Shown: positions 49,922 through 59,009 of the stretch, piece after piece | How the letters are laid out: the number at the start of each line of letters is the position of its first letter | How positions within the stretch are numbered: position 1 is the stretch's first letter | Origin: CBDFGT01 sp965247225 | GTDB taxonomy: Bacteria; Pseudomonadota; Alphaproteobacteria; Rhizobiales; Rhizobiaceae | Direction: 5' to 3' | Assembly (NCBI GenBank): GCA_965247225.1 | Contig: CBDFGT010000029.1 | Coordinates: forward strand, 248,001-312,000 | Length of the DNA: 64,000 bases | Position numbers and translations under genes: made by a program | Notes under the pieces: model-generated | What the model was told of the DNA's origin: nothing | The model's input: only the letters and a program-made list of their open reading frames with translations | Database searches by the model: none

Positions 49922-51235
49922 TTACTCCGCAGCCTCCCTTGCCATCGGATTGTTGGGATGCGTGGTCCAGTTGGCATAATTGGCGTCCACCTTCTTGCCG
50001 GTGCGCTGGTCGAGCGCGCCGGGTTCCAGACCCACCATGGTGATGCAGTCCTGCACCGGACAGACATTGACGCAGAGATTGCAGCCCACGCATTCGTCTT
50101 CCATCACCTCGAAATGGCGGACGCCGTTTTTGCTGGCCATAATGGCCTGATGCGATGTGTCCTCGCAGGCAATGTGGCACCGGCCGCACTTGATGCAGCT
50201 GTCCTGATCGATTTTGGCCTTGGCAATGTAGTTGAGGTTGAGATATTGCCAGTCGGTGACATTGGGAACCGCACGGCCACAGATATCCTCCAGCGATGCA
50301 TGGCCTTTTTCGTCCATCCAGTCCGACAGGCCGGTGATCATTTCCTGCACGATCTTGAAGCCATAGGTCATGGCCGCCGTGCAGACCTGCACATTTCCGG
50401 CACCGAGTACCAGAAATTCGGCAGCATCGCGCCATGTCGTCACGCCGCCGATACCGGAGATCGGCAGGCCGTATGTTTCCGGATCGCGGGCAATTTCGGC
50501 CACCATGTTGAGCGCGATCGGCTTGACCGCCGGTCCGCAATAGCCGCCGTGTGTTCCCTTGCCGTCGACAGAAGGATTGGGCGCGAAACTGTCGAGATCG
50601 ACCGAGACAATGGAATTGATGGTGTTGATCAGCGATACGGCATCCGTGCCGCCGGCCTTTGCGGCGCGGGCAGGCTTGCGGATATCGGCAATATTGGGTG
50701 TCAGCTTGGTGATCACCGGCATGCGTGTATATTGCTTGCACCAGCGCACCACCATTTCAATATATTCCGGCACCTGGCCGACGGCGGCACCCATGCCGCG
50801 CTCCGACATGCCGTGCGGACAGCCGAAATTCAGCTCTATGCCGTCTGCGCCGGTTTCCTCGACCAGCGGCAATATGGCCTTCCAGCTTTCCTCCACACAC
50901 GGCACCATGATGGAGGCGACCAGCGCCCGGTCGGGCCAGTTCATCTTCACCTGTTTCATTTCCTGCAGGTTGACCTGCAAGGGCCGGTCGGTGATCAGCT
51001 CGATATTGTTCAGGCCCAGAAGGCGGCGGTCGGCCCCCCAGATGGCACCGTAGCGCGGGCCGTTGACATTGACGACCGGCGGGCCTTCCTCGCCCAGCGT
51101 TTTCCAGACGACACCGCCCCAGCCTGCCCTGAAGGCACGCTCGACATTATAGGCCTTGTCCGTCGGCGGGGCCGAGGCCAGCCAGAAGGGGTTGGGAGAT
51201 TTGATACCAACGAAAGTGTTGCGCAGATCAGCCAT
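49922..51235 (-). CDS. preA: NAD-dependent dihydropyrimidine dehydrogenase, subunit PreA
   Basis: 437 residues. Residues 1 to about 320 form a dihydroorotate-dehydrogenase-like FMN barrel (PNPFWLASAPPTDKAYNVERA, in part; ELNFGCPHGMSERGMGAA with the catalytic cysteine). Two [4Fe-4S] motifs follow: CIKCGRCHIACEDT and CVGCNLCVNVCPVQ. It reduces uracil and thymine to the 5,6-dihydro compounds together with PreT. It begins 25 nt after preT, in the same operon. Confidence 0.96.
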   Translation of the reverse strand: MADLRNTFVGIKSPNPFWLASAPPTDKAYNVERAFRAGWGGVVWKTLGEEGPPVVNVNGPRYGAIWGADRRLLGLNNIELITDRPLQVNLQEMKQVKMNWPDRALVASIMVPCVEESWKAILPLVEETGADGIELNFGCPHGMSERGMGAAVGQVPEYIEMVVRWCKQYTRMPVITKLTPNIADIRKPARAAKAGGTDAVSLINTINSIVSVDLDSFAPNPSVDGKGTHGGYCGPAVKPIALNMVAEIARDPETYGLPISGIGGVTTWRDAAEFLVLGAGNVQVCTAAMTYGFKIVQEMITGLSDWMDEKGHASLEDICGRAVPNVTDWQYLNLNYIAKAKIDQDSCIKCGRCHIACEDTSHQAIMASKNGVRHFEVMEDECVGCNLCVNVCPVQDCITMVGLEPGALDQRTGKKVDANYANWTTHPNNPMAREAAE

Positions 51236-51260
51236 TGTCTAAACTCCTTGTCCCGGCGGC

Positions 51261-52601
51261 TCAAGCCTTGCCTGCGAGCGCCTTGTTGATCGATTCAGCC
51301 GCATCGCGGCCCATGGCAACAGCAGAAACCGTCAGGTCATCGCCGCCTGCGGCACAATCGCCCCCGGCCCAGACTCCTGCAACAGAGGTGCGGCCTTCGG
51401 CATCAACGGCAATCTTGCCGCCGTCCAGCGTGATGGTTTCAACACCAAGACCGTTCAGCTTCTGGCCGATTGCCACCAGAATCTGGTCGGCATGGATGTC
51501 CAGGGTGTGGCCGGTGCCTTTCAGCACGCCATTTTCCATACGGGTATATTCCAGCGTGATGCCTGTGACATGGCCATTCCTGTTTTCAACAGTTTTCGGT
51601 TGCAGCCAGTGGCGGATGACAACACCCCTGGAGGTTGCCAGATCCTGCTCGAAAGGCGAGGCATTCATGTGTTCCTTGCCGCGACGATAGCAGATGGTCA
51701 CATCTTCCGCGCCCAGAAGCTTGGCCTGCACCGCCGCATCGATGGCGGTCATGCCGCCGCCGATGACAACAACATGGCGACCAACCGGAATGTCGGCCTT
51801 GCTGTCGGCCTCTCGCAGGTTGGCAATGAATTCCACAGCATCGATCACACCATAGACATGTGCGCTGTCTGTATTGAGCATGTTGACGGCACCCAGACCC
51901 ATGCCCAGGAACACGGCATCATGCCTGGCCTTCAGATCGGCAAGCGTGAAATCGCGGCCCAGCATCTGGCCGTTCAGAACATCAATACCGCCGACGGACA
52001 GGATGTAGTCCACTTCCTTCCGGGCAATGTCATCTGTCGCCTTGTAGGCGGCAATGCCATATTCATTGAGGCCACCGGCCTTTTCACGACATTCATAGAT
52101 CGTGACATTGTGACCATGCACCGAGAGCCGGTGCGCGGCGGCAAGCCCGGCAGGACCGGCACCGACGACGGCGATATTCTTGCCTGTTGAAGCCGCACGC
52201 TTATAGAATTGCCGGCCCTGCTCCATGGCGATGTCGGTGGCATAGCGCTGGAGACGACCGATATCGACCGGTTTTTCTTCCGCCGTATTGCGCACACAGG
52301 CCTGCTCGCACAGGGTTTCGGTGGGACAGACGCGCGCGCACATGCCGCCCATGATATTCTGGTCGAAAATGGTTTTTGCAGAGCCGAGAGGGTTTTCCGT
52401 GGCGATCTGCCGTATGAAAAGAGGGATGTCGATGGAGGTGGGGCAGGCCGTCATGCAAGGCGCATCATGGCAGAAGTAACAGCGGTCTGCAGCCACCAGT
52501 GCTTCATGGTCATCCAGGCGCGGATGCAGGTCCGCAAAGTTTTTTTCATAGTCCGCAGGGTCCAGTCGTCCTGCCTTGATCCCAGGTTCCAGTCTTCCCA
52601 T
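51261..52601 (-). CDS. preT: NAD-dependent dihydropyrimidine dehydrogenase, subunit PreT
   Basis: 446 residues, GltD-like. N-terminal cysteines (CYFCHDAPCMTACP and GGMCARVCPTETLCEQACV) bind iron-sulfur clusters. The FAD site is VVGAGPAGLAAAH and the NAD site VVIGGGMTAIDAA. It passes electrons from NADH to PreA. It is first in the preT-preA unit, and a RutR-like site lies 72 bp upstream. Confidence 0.95.
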   Translation of the reverse strand: MGRLEPGIKAGRLDPADYEKNFADLHPRLDDHEALVAADRCYFCHDAPCMTACPTSIDIPLFIRQIATENPLGSAKTIFDQNIMGGMCARVCPTETLCEQACVRNTAEEKPVDIGRLQRYATDIAMEQGRQFYKRAASTGKNIAVVGAGPAGLAAAHRLSVHGHNVTIYECREKAGGLNEYGIAAYKATDDIARKEVDYILSVGGIDVLNGQMLGRDFTLADLKARHDAVFLGMGLGAVNMLNTDSAHVYGVIDAVEFIANLREADSKADIPVGRHVVVIGGGMTAIDAAVQAKLLGAEDVTICYRRGKEHMNASPFEQDLATSRGVVIRHWLQPKTVENRNGHVTGITLEYTRMENGVLKGTGHTLDIHADQILVAIGQKLNGLGVETITLDGGKIAVDAEGRTSVAGVWAGGDCAAGGDDLTVSAVAMGRDAAESINKALAGKA

Positions 52602-52672
52602 CGTCGTTCCCTTCTACGGCTTGGTCGTATCGGCTTTCCGCCATTGGAAGAAAGCTAACCCAGGTTTATTTT

Positions 52673-52688
52673 TTTATCAAACGGTAAA
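52673..52688. promoter_or_regulatory. RutR-like operator TTTATCA-AA-CGGTAAA upstream of preT
   Basis: The site shares the GGTAAA half and the TT-A-C pattern of the site at 42827-42842, and matches the E. coli RutR consensus at five of seven positions per half. It lies 72 bp upstream of preT in an otherwise T-rich stretch. It would place preTA in the same regulon as the amidohydrolase gene. Confidence 0.5.
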
Positions 52689-52767
52689 TTTTTAAAATGA
52701 TCCCGACGCTGCGTTTTTGACACAGTTTTGCTGCGAGCAGTGGCTGACCGGTCCGGACATGCCGTTG

Positions 52768-54549
52768 TCAGTATTCCCCAAAGACCTCGCGGCGGTGGGC
52801 TTCCGTTTCCTGGGCAAGGCGGCGCAGCGTATAGGCTTCTGTCAGAAGCCCCGTCACAATCTTCTCATCACGGTTGTTGACGACGGCCAATGCCTCGCAT
52901 TCGTTGTTTTCAAACCGGGTGGCGGCCTCGCGGGCATTTTGCGTCCCTACCAGATATTGATCCCGAAGGCTGATATACGGTTCGATTGTCCTGTTCCTGT
53001 CATCCTGTGAAACCAGGCTGGAATAGATGTCGGCGACGATTATCATGCCGACATACCGGCTGTCAGCGTTCACAACGATCACCCGCTGCGCGGATCCAAG
53101 CGGATATTTCAGTTTGAAGTCCGCGACTGTCGTTGCCTGTTCTATCGTGCGGACATCCGTGCGCATCATGGTGTCGACTGTCAGGTTTCTGATCCAGCCG
53201 ACATCCTGCGGGCTGCGCAGGTTTTCGCCGCGCAGATGAAAACGCCATGTCGAGAAAGAATAGCCAAAAAGGTTTCTCACGATCAGCGATGCGGTGATGC
53301 ATGCTGCCAGAACCAGTGCGGTGATCGACAGGTTGCCGGTGATTTCCAGTGCCAGAAATGTCATGGTCAGCGGGCCGCCGATGACCGATGCGGCAAAGGA
53401 ACTCATGCCGATGACGGCATAGACAAGCGGCGTCAGATTGGCATCCTGGAACAATACAACGGCAGCAGCGGCAAAAAGCTTGCCGATCAGGGCACCCAGA
53501 AACAGCGAGGCGAAAAACAGCCCGCCACGAAATCCGGAACCGATAGAGACAGCCGATGCAAGGGATTTCATGACAATCACCGAAATCAATGCCGAAACGC
53601 CGATGCCTGAGGGCAGGTCGAGATGCATGGCGCCATGGCCTGCAGACAGGACTTGCGGAGACCGGAGCGCAAGAAGTCCGACGATAATCCCGCCGAGCGC
53701 GGGACGGATCCACACAGGCACCGTGCTCTTGCGGGCCAGTTCCTCCACAAAGGAAACACCAAGCATCAGCAGGATTCCTGCGAGTGCCGCAACTGCGCCC
53801 AGCACGATGGCAGGCAGGAAATCGGCAGTTTCTGTCGCGCCGAAACTGCCGACAGCAATTGTAAAGACACTGCCGGTCAGCAGGCTTGAAACGGTGGTGG
53901 CAACAATGGCGGAGATGACGACCGGCGCGAGTGCAAAAATCGTATACGTGCCGATGATCAGCTCAAAGGCATAGAACGCGCCTGTCAGCGGCGCATGAAA
54001 GGCAGCGGCAATGGCACCGGCAGATCCGCATCCGACCAGGATGCGCAGGTCATTGCGCCGCAGGGATAGCATCTGGCCCAGACGCGACGCGATGCTGGAC
54101 GATATCTGGGTGAAGCCTGCCTCGAGTCCAACCGAGGCACCAAAGCCGTTCGAGATTGTATTTTGTCCTCCGACGATCAGGCTGTCCGTCAGGGACATGC
54201 GTCCGCCATGAAGAGCATTGGCCTCCATCGGGTCCACCATGGGCTTTTTTCCGATGAACCGCAAAAGCAGAAGTATGGCCCCCATCACAATCCCGCCCGC
54301 AATCGGTCCTGCAAGGATCAGGACGGGTTCAATTCCGTATGCGCTGCTCAGACGGTCCGAGGCAGGAATTTGAAAGATCATGCTGTGGAGATATCGGGAC
54401 AGTGTGCTCATGCCCGCAACCACCAGGCCCGCGCATGCACCGGTGATGGCCGCAAGGGTGATCATGATGAATTCGCTGCGGCGCAGAAATGCCTTCAGCT
54501 TCGATGATATGTCGATATGGAAGAAAAGGAGGACATTGAGGCGGGACAT
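52768..54549 (-). CDS. CLC-family chloride channel/antiporter with CBS domains
   Basis: 593 residues. About the first 430 form the CLC membrane domain (GQNTISNGFGASVGLEAGFTQ, split at GASVGLEAG; GSGFRGGLFFASLFLGALIG; SSFAASVIGGPLTM). The C-terminal 150 contain a CBS pair (MMRTDVRTIEQATTVADF, then a second unit ending in LLTEAYTLRRLA) that may bind adenine nucleotides. It conducts or exchanges chloride with protons. AGG lies before the ATG at 54549. It is divergent from the polyol regulator and has no clear tie to its neighbours. Confidence 0.92.
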   Translation of the reverse strand: MSRLNVLLFFHIDISSKLKAFLRRSEFIMITLAAITGACAGLVVAGMSTLSRYLHSMIFQIPASDRLSSAYGIEPVLILAGPIAGGIVMGAILLLLRFIGKKPMVDPMEANALHGGRMSLTDSLIVGGQNTISNGFGASVGLEAGFTQISSSIASRLGQMLSLRRNDLRILVGCGSAGAIAAAFHAPLTGAFYAFELIIGTYTIFALAPVVISAIVATTVSSLLTGSVFTIAVGSFGATETADFLPAIVLGAVAALAGILLMLGVSFVEELARKSTVPVWIRPALGGIIVGLLALRSPQVLSAGHGAMHLDLPSGIGVSALISVIVMKSLASAVSIGSGFRGGLFFASLFLGALIGKLFAAAAVVLFQDANLTPLVYAVIGMSSFAASVIGGPLTMTFLALEITGNLSITALVLAACITASLIVRNLFGYSFSTWRFHLRGENLRSPQDVGWIRNLTVDTMMRTDVRTIEQATTVADFKLKYPLGSAQRVIVVNADSRYVGMIIVADIYSSLVSQDDRNRTIEPYISLRDQYLVGTQNAREAATRFENNECEALAVVNNRDEKIVTGLLTEAYTLRRLAQETEAHRREVFGEY

Positions 54550-54703
54550 CTGACAACCTGACAAGGAGAGACAAATTGGGCGTATCAGCCGGGTTTACGG
54601 TATTTCCGTGTCTTTGGCATCTGCATGTTGCCCGAATTTGCTGCCGGTCGGTCATTTCCGCGATGCACATGATGTTCAAACATTTGACATGGGGGCTGTA
54701 ATA

Positions 54704-55696
54704 ATGGCAGCACTGGACAAAGGAAAAGGGTACGGGTTGAGAATGGCCAAGAGACCGGAAGCGACAGGACGGCTGGATGATGCGGCGCGCGCAGGCTGGC
54801 TTTATTATGTGGCCGGGCGCACCCAGGACGAGATTGCCGTTTCCATGGGTATTTCCCGCCAGTCCGCACAGAGGCTGGTGTCGCTGGCGGTTTCCGAGCG
54901 GCTGATCAAGATGCGGCTGGACCATCCTATTGCCGCATGCCTGGAGCTTGGCCGGCGGCTGAGTGACAGGTACGGTCTGAACCCTGTGGATGTCGTTCCC
55001 AGTGATCCGGGATCAAGCTCTACCATTGCCGGTATTGCCGAGGCTGCGGCTGTGGAAATCGAGCGCTGGCTGAAATCCGTCTCGCCTATCGTCATGGCTG
55101 TCGGCACGGGCCGCACGCTGAAGGCCGCCATTGACCAGCTGCCGGACATGGACTGTCCGCAACACCGCATTGTCTCAATGACCGGCAATATCGGCCCGGA
55201 CGGATCCGCTGCCTATTACAATGTGATCTTTTCCATGGCGGATGCCATCAAGGCCCGGCATTTCACCATGCCGCTGCCTGTTCTCGTGTCCTCTCCGGAA
55301 GAGCGCGCCCTGCTCCATTCCCAGTCGCTTGTGCGCACGACACTCGAACTGGGCGCAAAGGCCAATGTGGCCTTCCTGGGCGTGGGCGAACTGGGGCCCG
55401 ACGCGCCCCTGTGCGTGGACGGATTTCTGGATCGCTCCGAAATGCAGGCGCTGACGGAAGTGGGGGCTGTGGGCGAAATCTGCGGATGGATGTTTGACCG
55501 TGACGGTGTGCTTCTCACGGAATCGATCAACAGTCGTGTTGCCTCGGTTCCCATCCCGCCGCGCGAGACCTCCAGCGTCATCGGACTGGCCAAGGGCAGG
55601 CGCAAATATGCCAGCCTGAAGGCGGCCCTGCGCGGCAGGCTGATCAACGGATTGATCACCGACGAGGAAACAGCCGGCTATCTGCTGGGTGACTGA
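54704..55696 (+). CDS. smoC: Sugar-binding transcriptional regulator of the polyol operon (SorC/DeoR family)
   Basis: 330 residues. The N-terminal helix-turn-helix is GRTQDEIAVSMGISRQSAQRL, and the remainder is a SorC-type sugar-phosphate-binding domain (MAVGTGRTLKAAI, MTGNIGPDGSAAYYN). AARAGWLYYVAGRTQDEIA is typical of regulators next to sorbitol/mannitol ABC transporters. The start at 54704 follows GGGGG; ATG 54743 (MAKRPEATGRLDD) is an alternative that agrees better with family length. It precedes the smo operon on the same strand. Confidence 0.88.
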   Translation: MAALDKGKGYGLRMAKRPEATGRLDDAARAGWLYYVAGRTQDEIAVSMGISRQSAQRLVSLAVSERLIKMRLDHPIAACLELGRRLSDRYGLNPVDVVPSDPGSSSTIAGIAEAAAVEIERWLKSVSPIVMAVGTGRTLKAAIDQLPDMDCPQHRIVSMTGNIGPDGSAAYYNVIFSMADAIKARHFTMPLPVLVSSPEERALLHSQSLVRTTLELGAKANVAFLGVGELGPDAPLCVDGFLDRSEMQALTEVGAVGEICGWMFDRDGVLLTESINSRVASVPIPPRETSSVIGLAKGRRKYASLKAALRGRLINGLITDEETAGYLLGD

Positions 55697-55761
55697 AATT
55701 TATTTCTGAATGAAATCAATCTTTACCAGGAGCGTTGCCGCAGCGCAGCAACGAATCCTGA

Positions 55762-55790
55762 TTGACATTTTCTGTCATGTATTGAGTAAT
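55762..55790 (+). promoter_or_regulatory. Sigma-70-type promoter of the polyol operon with overlapping inverted repeat
   Basis: TTGACA (55762-55767), a 17-bp spacer and AGTAAT (55785-55790). TGACA-TTTTC-TGTCA (55763-55777) overlaps the -35 box and is a natural operator candidate for the adjacent SmoC-type regulator. A second palindrome, AGCAATTGCT, lies further downstream before the ribosome-binding site. Confidence 0.6.
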
Positions 55791-55837
55791 TGCCCGCGAG
55801 CAAAGCAATTGCTCACCACTCATCTGGGAGGATGTCC

Positions 55838-57148
55838 ATGACATTGAAGACACTATTGCTGGGCACAAGCTCGGCACTCGCCCTTTTTGGTTTCGCCCAT
55901 GCCGAAACCCTGACCATAGCCACCGTGAACAATGGCGACATGATCCGCATGCAGAAGCTGACGGAGGATTTTACAGCCAAAAACCCCGGCATTCAGCTGC
56001 AATGGGTTACGATGGAGGAAAATGTCCTGCGCCAGAAGCTGACGACGGACATTGCCACCGGCGGCGGCGAATATGACGTCATGACTATCGGCACCTACGA
56101 GGCACCGATCTGGGCGAAGCAGAAATGGCTCGTGCCGCTGGAAAATCTCGGTGCTGACTATGATGTTGACGATCTGCTGCCTGCCATCCGCGGCGGTCTT
56201 TCCGTGGACGGCAAGCTCTATGCAGCACCGTTTTACGGCGAAAGCTCCATGGTCATGTACCGCACCGATCTCATGGAAAAGGCCGGTCTGAAAATGCCGG
56301 ATGCGCCGACCTGGGATTTCATTGCCGAAGCGGCAGCCAAGATGACTGACAAGGCCAATGGCGTGTTCGGCGTTTGCCTGCGCGGCAAAGCCGGCTGGGG
56401 CGAGAACATGGCGTTCCTGACTGCCACAGCCAATTCATTTGGCGCACGCTGGTTTGATGAAAGCTGGAAGCCGCAGTTTGATCAGCCTGCCTGGAAAAAG
56501 ACACTGGATTTCTATGTGAAGCTGATGAACGAATCCGGTCCTCCGGGTGCCTCGTCCAACGGGTTCAATGAAAATCTGGCCCTGTTCCAGACCGGCAAGT
56601 GCGGCATGTGGATCGATGCCACGGTTGCGGCGTCCTTCGTGACAAACCCGAAGGAATCCACAGTGGCCGACAAGGTCGGCTTTGCGCTGGCACCGGACAC
56701 GGGTCTCGGAAAGCGCGGCAACTGGCTGTGGGCCTGGTCGCTGGCTGTTCCGGCCTCTTCCAAGAAGCAGGAGGATGCGCAGAAGTTTATCGCCTGGGCA
56801 ACATCCAAGAGCTATACAGAACTGGTTGCCTCCAAGGAAGGCTGGGCAAACGTGCCTCCCGGCACACGAACCTCGCTCTACACGAACGAAGCGTACCTGA
56901 AGGCTGCCCCCTTTGCAAAGATGACGCTTGACAGCATCAATTCAGCTGATCCGACCAAGCCGACGGTTGATCCTGTGCCTTATACCGGCGTTCAGTTTGC
57001 CGCCATTCCGGAATTTGCAAGCATTGCAACGGAAGTCGGCCAGCTGTTTTCCGCAGCTCTGGCCGGCACGATGACTGTGGATGATGCCCTTGCCCAGGCA
57101 CAGGAGCTGACCACGACGGAAATGACAGCCGCAGGCTATATCAAGTAA
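55838..57148 (+). CDS. smoE: Polyol (sorbitol/mannitol) ABC transporter, substrate-binding protein
   Basis: 436 residues with a signal peptide (about 1-22, ending in AHAE). The mature protein starts TLTIATVNNGDMIRMQKL, as in SmoE-type binding proteins of the extracellular solute-binding family 1. GYLSVDGKLYAAPFYGESS-like segments (here GGLSVDGKLYAAPFYGESS) and GKRGNWLWAWSLAVPASS are characteristic. GGGAGGATG precedes the ATG. It is first in the operon smoEFGK-smoS-mtlK. Confidence 0.93.
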   Translation: MTLKTLLLGTSSALALFGFAHAETLTIATVNNGDMIRMQKLTEDFTAKNPGIQLQWVTMEENVLRQKLTTDIATGGGEYDVMTIGTYEAPIWAKQKWLVPLENLGADYDVDDLLPAIRGGLSVDGKLYAAPFYGESSMVMYRTDLMEKAGLKMPDAPTWDFIAEAAAKMTDKANGVFGVCLRGKAGWGENMAFLTATANSFGARWFDESWKPQFDQPAWKKTLDFYVKLMNESGPPGASSNGFNENLALFQTGKCGMWIDATVAASFVTNPKESTVADKVGFALAPDTGLGKRGNWLWAWSLAVPASSKKQEDAQKFIAWATSKSYTELVASKEGWANVPPGTRTSLYTNEAYLKAAPFAKMTLDSINSADPTKPTVDPVPYTGVQFAAIPEFASIATEVGQLFSAALAGTMTVDDALAQAQELTTTEMTAAGYIK

Positions 57149-57200
57149 GCCTCCCGTGGAATGCCGGTCCGTCTCTGGCGGGCCGGGATCCTCCAGGCTG

Positions 57201-57226
57201 CCGGATCATTGCGCCGGATCATTGCG
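57201..57226. repeat. 13-bp tandem duplication
   Basis: CCGGATCATTGCG occurs twice in direct succession in the gap between smoE and smoF. Such a duplication probably arose by replication slippage. It lies between genes and disturbs neither. Confidence 0.8.
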
Positions 57227-57292
57227 ATGGTCCGGCGGTCCGGAAATTGCGAACCCGCCCTTACAGACCTTTCTCGAAATGGGTTTATTGCC

Positions 57293-58165
57293 ATGGCAAC
57301 CCTGCATACACGTTCCCGCGCGCGGCTGATGATGGCACCGTCTGTCATCCTGCTCCTTGCCTGGATGATTGTCCCGCTGGCCATGACGCTGTATTTTTCC
57401 GTCCTGCGCTACAATCTCCTGTCGCCGGGAACCGAGCATTTTGTCGGCCTGCTCAATTACACGTCCTTTCTCTCCAAGGCAGCCTTCCTCCAGGCCTTTG
57501 TCAACACGCTGCTGATTGTCGGCGGTGTGCTCTGCATCACCGTGTTTGGCGGAATTGGTCTTGCCCTGCTGCTGGACCAGCCGATGTTCGGCCAGGGCAT
57601 CGTGCGCATCCTGGTCATCGCCCCCTTTCTCATCATGCCGACTGTTGCAGCCCTGGTGTGGAAAAACATGTTCATGAATCCGGTCAACGGGCTGTTTGCG
57701 TTTCTGGCGCGCTCCATGGGCTTTGAACCCTTTGACTTTCTGGCCTATGCGCCGCTGCAGTCGGTGATTGTCATTGTCGCCTGGCAATGGCTTCCCTTCG
57801 CCACGCTGATCCTGCTCACCGCCCTGCAGTCGCTTGACGAGGAACAGAAGGAGGCGGCGGAAATGGACGGAGCCGGTGCATTCAGCCGTTTCTTCCATAT
57901 TGTGCTGCCGCATCTTTCGCGGGCGATTACCGTTGTCATCATGATCGAGACAATCTTCCTCCTGTCTGTCTTTGCCGAAATCCTGGTCACGACCAATGGC
58001 GGTCCCGGCTATGCCAGCACCAACATCACCTATCTTGTCTATGTGCAGGCGCTTTTGAAATTCGATGTCGGAGGTGCGTCCGCCGGCGGTCTGATTGCTG
58101 TCGTGCTGGCCAATATCGTTGCGATCTTCCTTGCGCGGATGATCGGCAAGAACCTGGAGTCCTGA
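57293..58165 (+). CDS. smoF: Polyol ABC transporter, permease
   Basis: 290 residues with six membrane segments, MalF-like. The EAA loop is QSLDEEQKEAAEMDGAGAFSRF, read in two parts. The ATG at 57293 is chosen for alignment with the family N-terminus (MATLHTRSRARLMMAPSVIL); the open frame extends 44 codons upstream through the tandem duplication and lacks hydrophobic or conserved sequence. The gap to smoG is 2 nt. Confidence 0.93.
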   Translation: MATLHTRSRARLMMAPSVILLLAWMIVPLAMTLYFSVLRYNLLSPGTEHFVGLLNYTSFLSKAAFLQAFVNTLLIVGGVLCITVFGGIGLALLLDQPMFGQGIVRILVIAPFLIMPTVAALVWKNMFMNPVNGLFAFLARSMGFEPFDFLAYAPLQSVIVIVAWQWLPFATLILLTALQSLDEEQKEAAEMDGAGAFSRFFHIVLPHLSRAITVVIMIETIFLLSVFAEILVTTNGGPGYASTNITYLVYVQALLKFDVGGASAGGLIAVVLANIVAIFLARMIGKNLES

Positions 58166-58167
58166 AC

Positions 58168-58998
58168 ATGGCCAGACGTGTCAGCACATCGCAAAAAGTC
58201 GTTGTTACCGTGATTGCATGGTCCATCGGGCTTCTGATTTTCTTCCCCATCCTCTGGACAGTCCTGACCAGCTTCAAGACCGAGGGCGAGGCCATTGCCT
58301 CTCCGCCGTCACTGTTCATGTTTGACTGGACGCTGGAAAACTACACGGAAGTGCAGGAGAGGTCCGACTATTTCCTGCATTTCATGAATTCGGTGGTCAT
58401 CTCGTTCGGCTCGACCTTCTGCGGCCTGATCATCGCCATCCCTGCTGCCTGGTCCATGGCGTTCTCGCCGGGCAGGCGCACGAAAGATATCCTGATGTGG
58501 ATGCTCTCGACCAAGATGCTGCCGCCTGTCGGGGTACTGGTACCAATCTACCTGATCTTCCGCGATACCGGGCTGATGGACACGCGCACCGGCCTGGTGC
58601 TGATCCTGACGCTGATCAACCTGCCGATCATCGTGTGGATGCTCTATACCTATTTCAGGGAAATTCCCGGCGAGATCCTTGAGGCCGCCCGCATGGACGG
58701 CGCCTCGCTCGGCAAGGAAATCCTGTATGTTCTGGCACCGATGGCCATTCCCGGCATTGCCTCTACCGTGCTGCTCAATATCATCCTGTCGTGGAACGAG
58801 GCTTTCTGGACATTGAACCTGACGGCCGCCAAGGCCGCTCCGCTCACGGCGTTCATTGCCTCCTATTCCAGTCCTGAAGGCCTGTTCTATGCCAAGCTTT
58901 CGGCGGCCTCCACCATGGCAATAGCCCCCATACTCATTCTTGGCTGGTTCTCCCAGAAACAGCTGGTGCGCGGTCTCACATTCGGCGCTGTCAAGTAA
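58168..58998 (+). CDS. smoG: Polyol ABC transporter, permease
   Basis: 276 residues, MalG-like. The EAA loop is EIPGEILEAARMDGASLGKEI, in part, and FPILWTVLTSFKTEGEA is the typical N-terminal region. It forms the channel with SmoF. It starts 2 nt after smoF and ends 11 nt before smoK. Confidence 0.94.
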   Translation: MARRVSTSQKVVVTVIAWSIGLLIFFPILWTVLTSFKTEGEAIASPPSLFMFDWTLENYTEVQERSDYFLHFMNSVVISFGSTFCGLIIAIPAAWSMAFSPGRRTKDILMWMLSTKMLPPVGVLVPIYLIFRDTGLMDTRTGLVLILTLINLPIIVWMLYTYFREIPGEILEAARMDGASLGKEILYVLAPMAIPGIASTVLLNIILSWNEAFWTLNLTAAKAAPLTAFIASYSSPEGLFYAKLSAASTMAIAPILILGWFSQKQLVRGLTFGAVK

Positions 58999-59009
58999 GG
59001 AATACCATC

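Noticed and set aside
49851..50741. Overlapping minus-strand frame within preA
   Set aside because: preA in the other frame has a complete FMN barrel and two iron-sulfur motifs; this frame has none.
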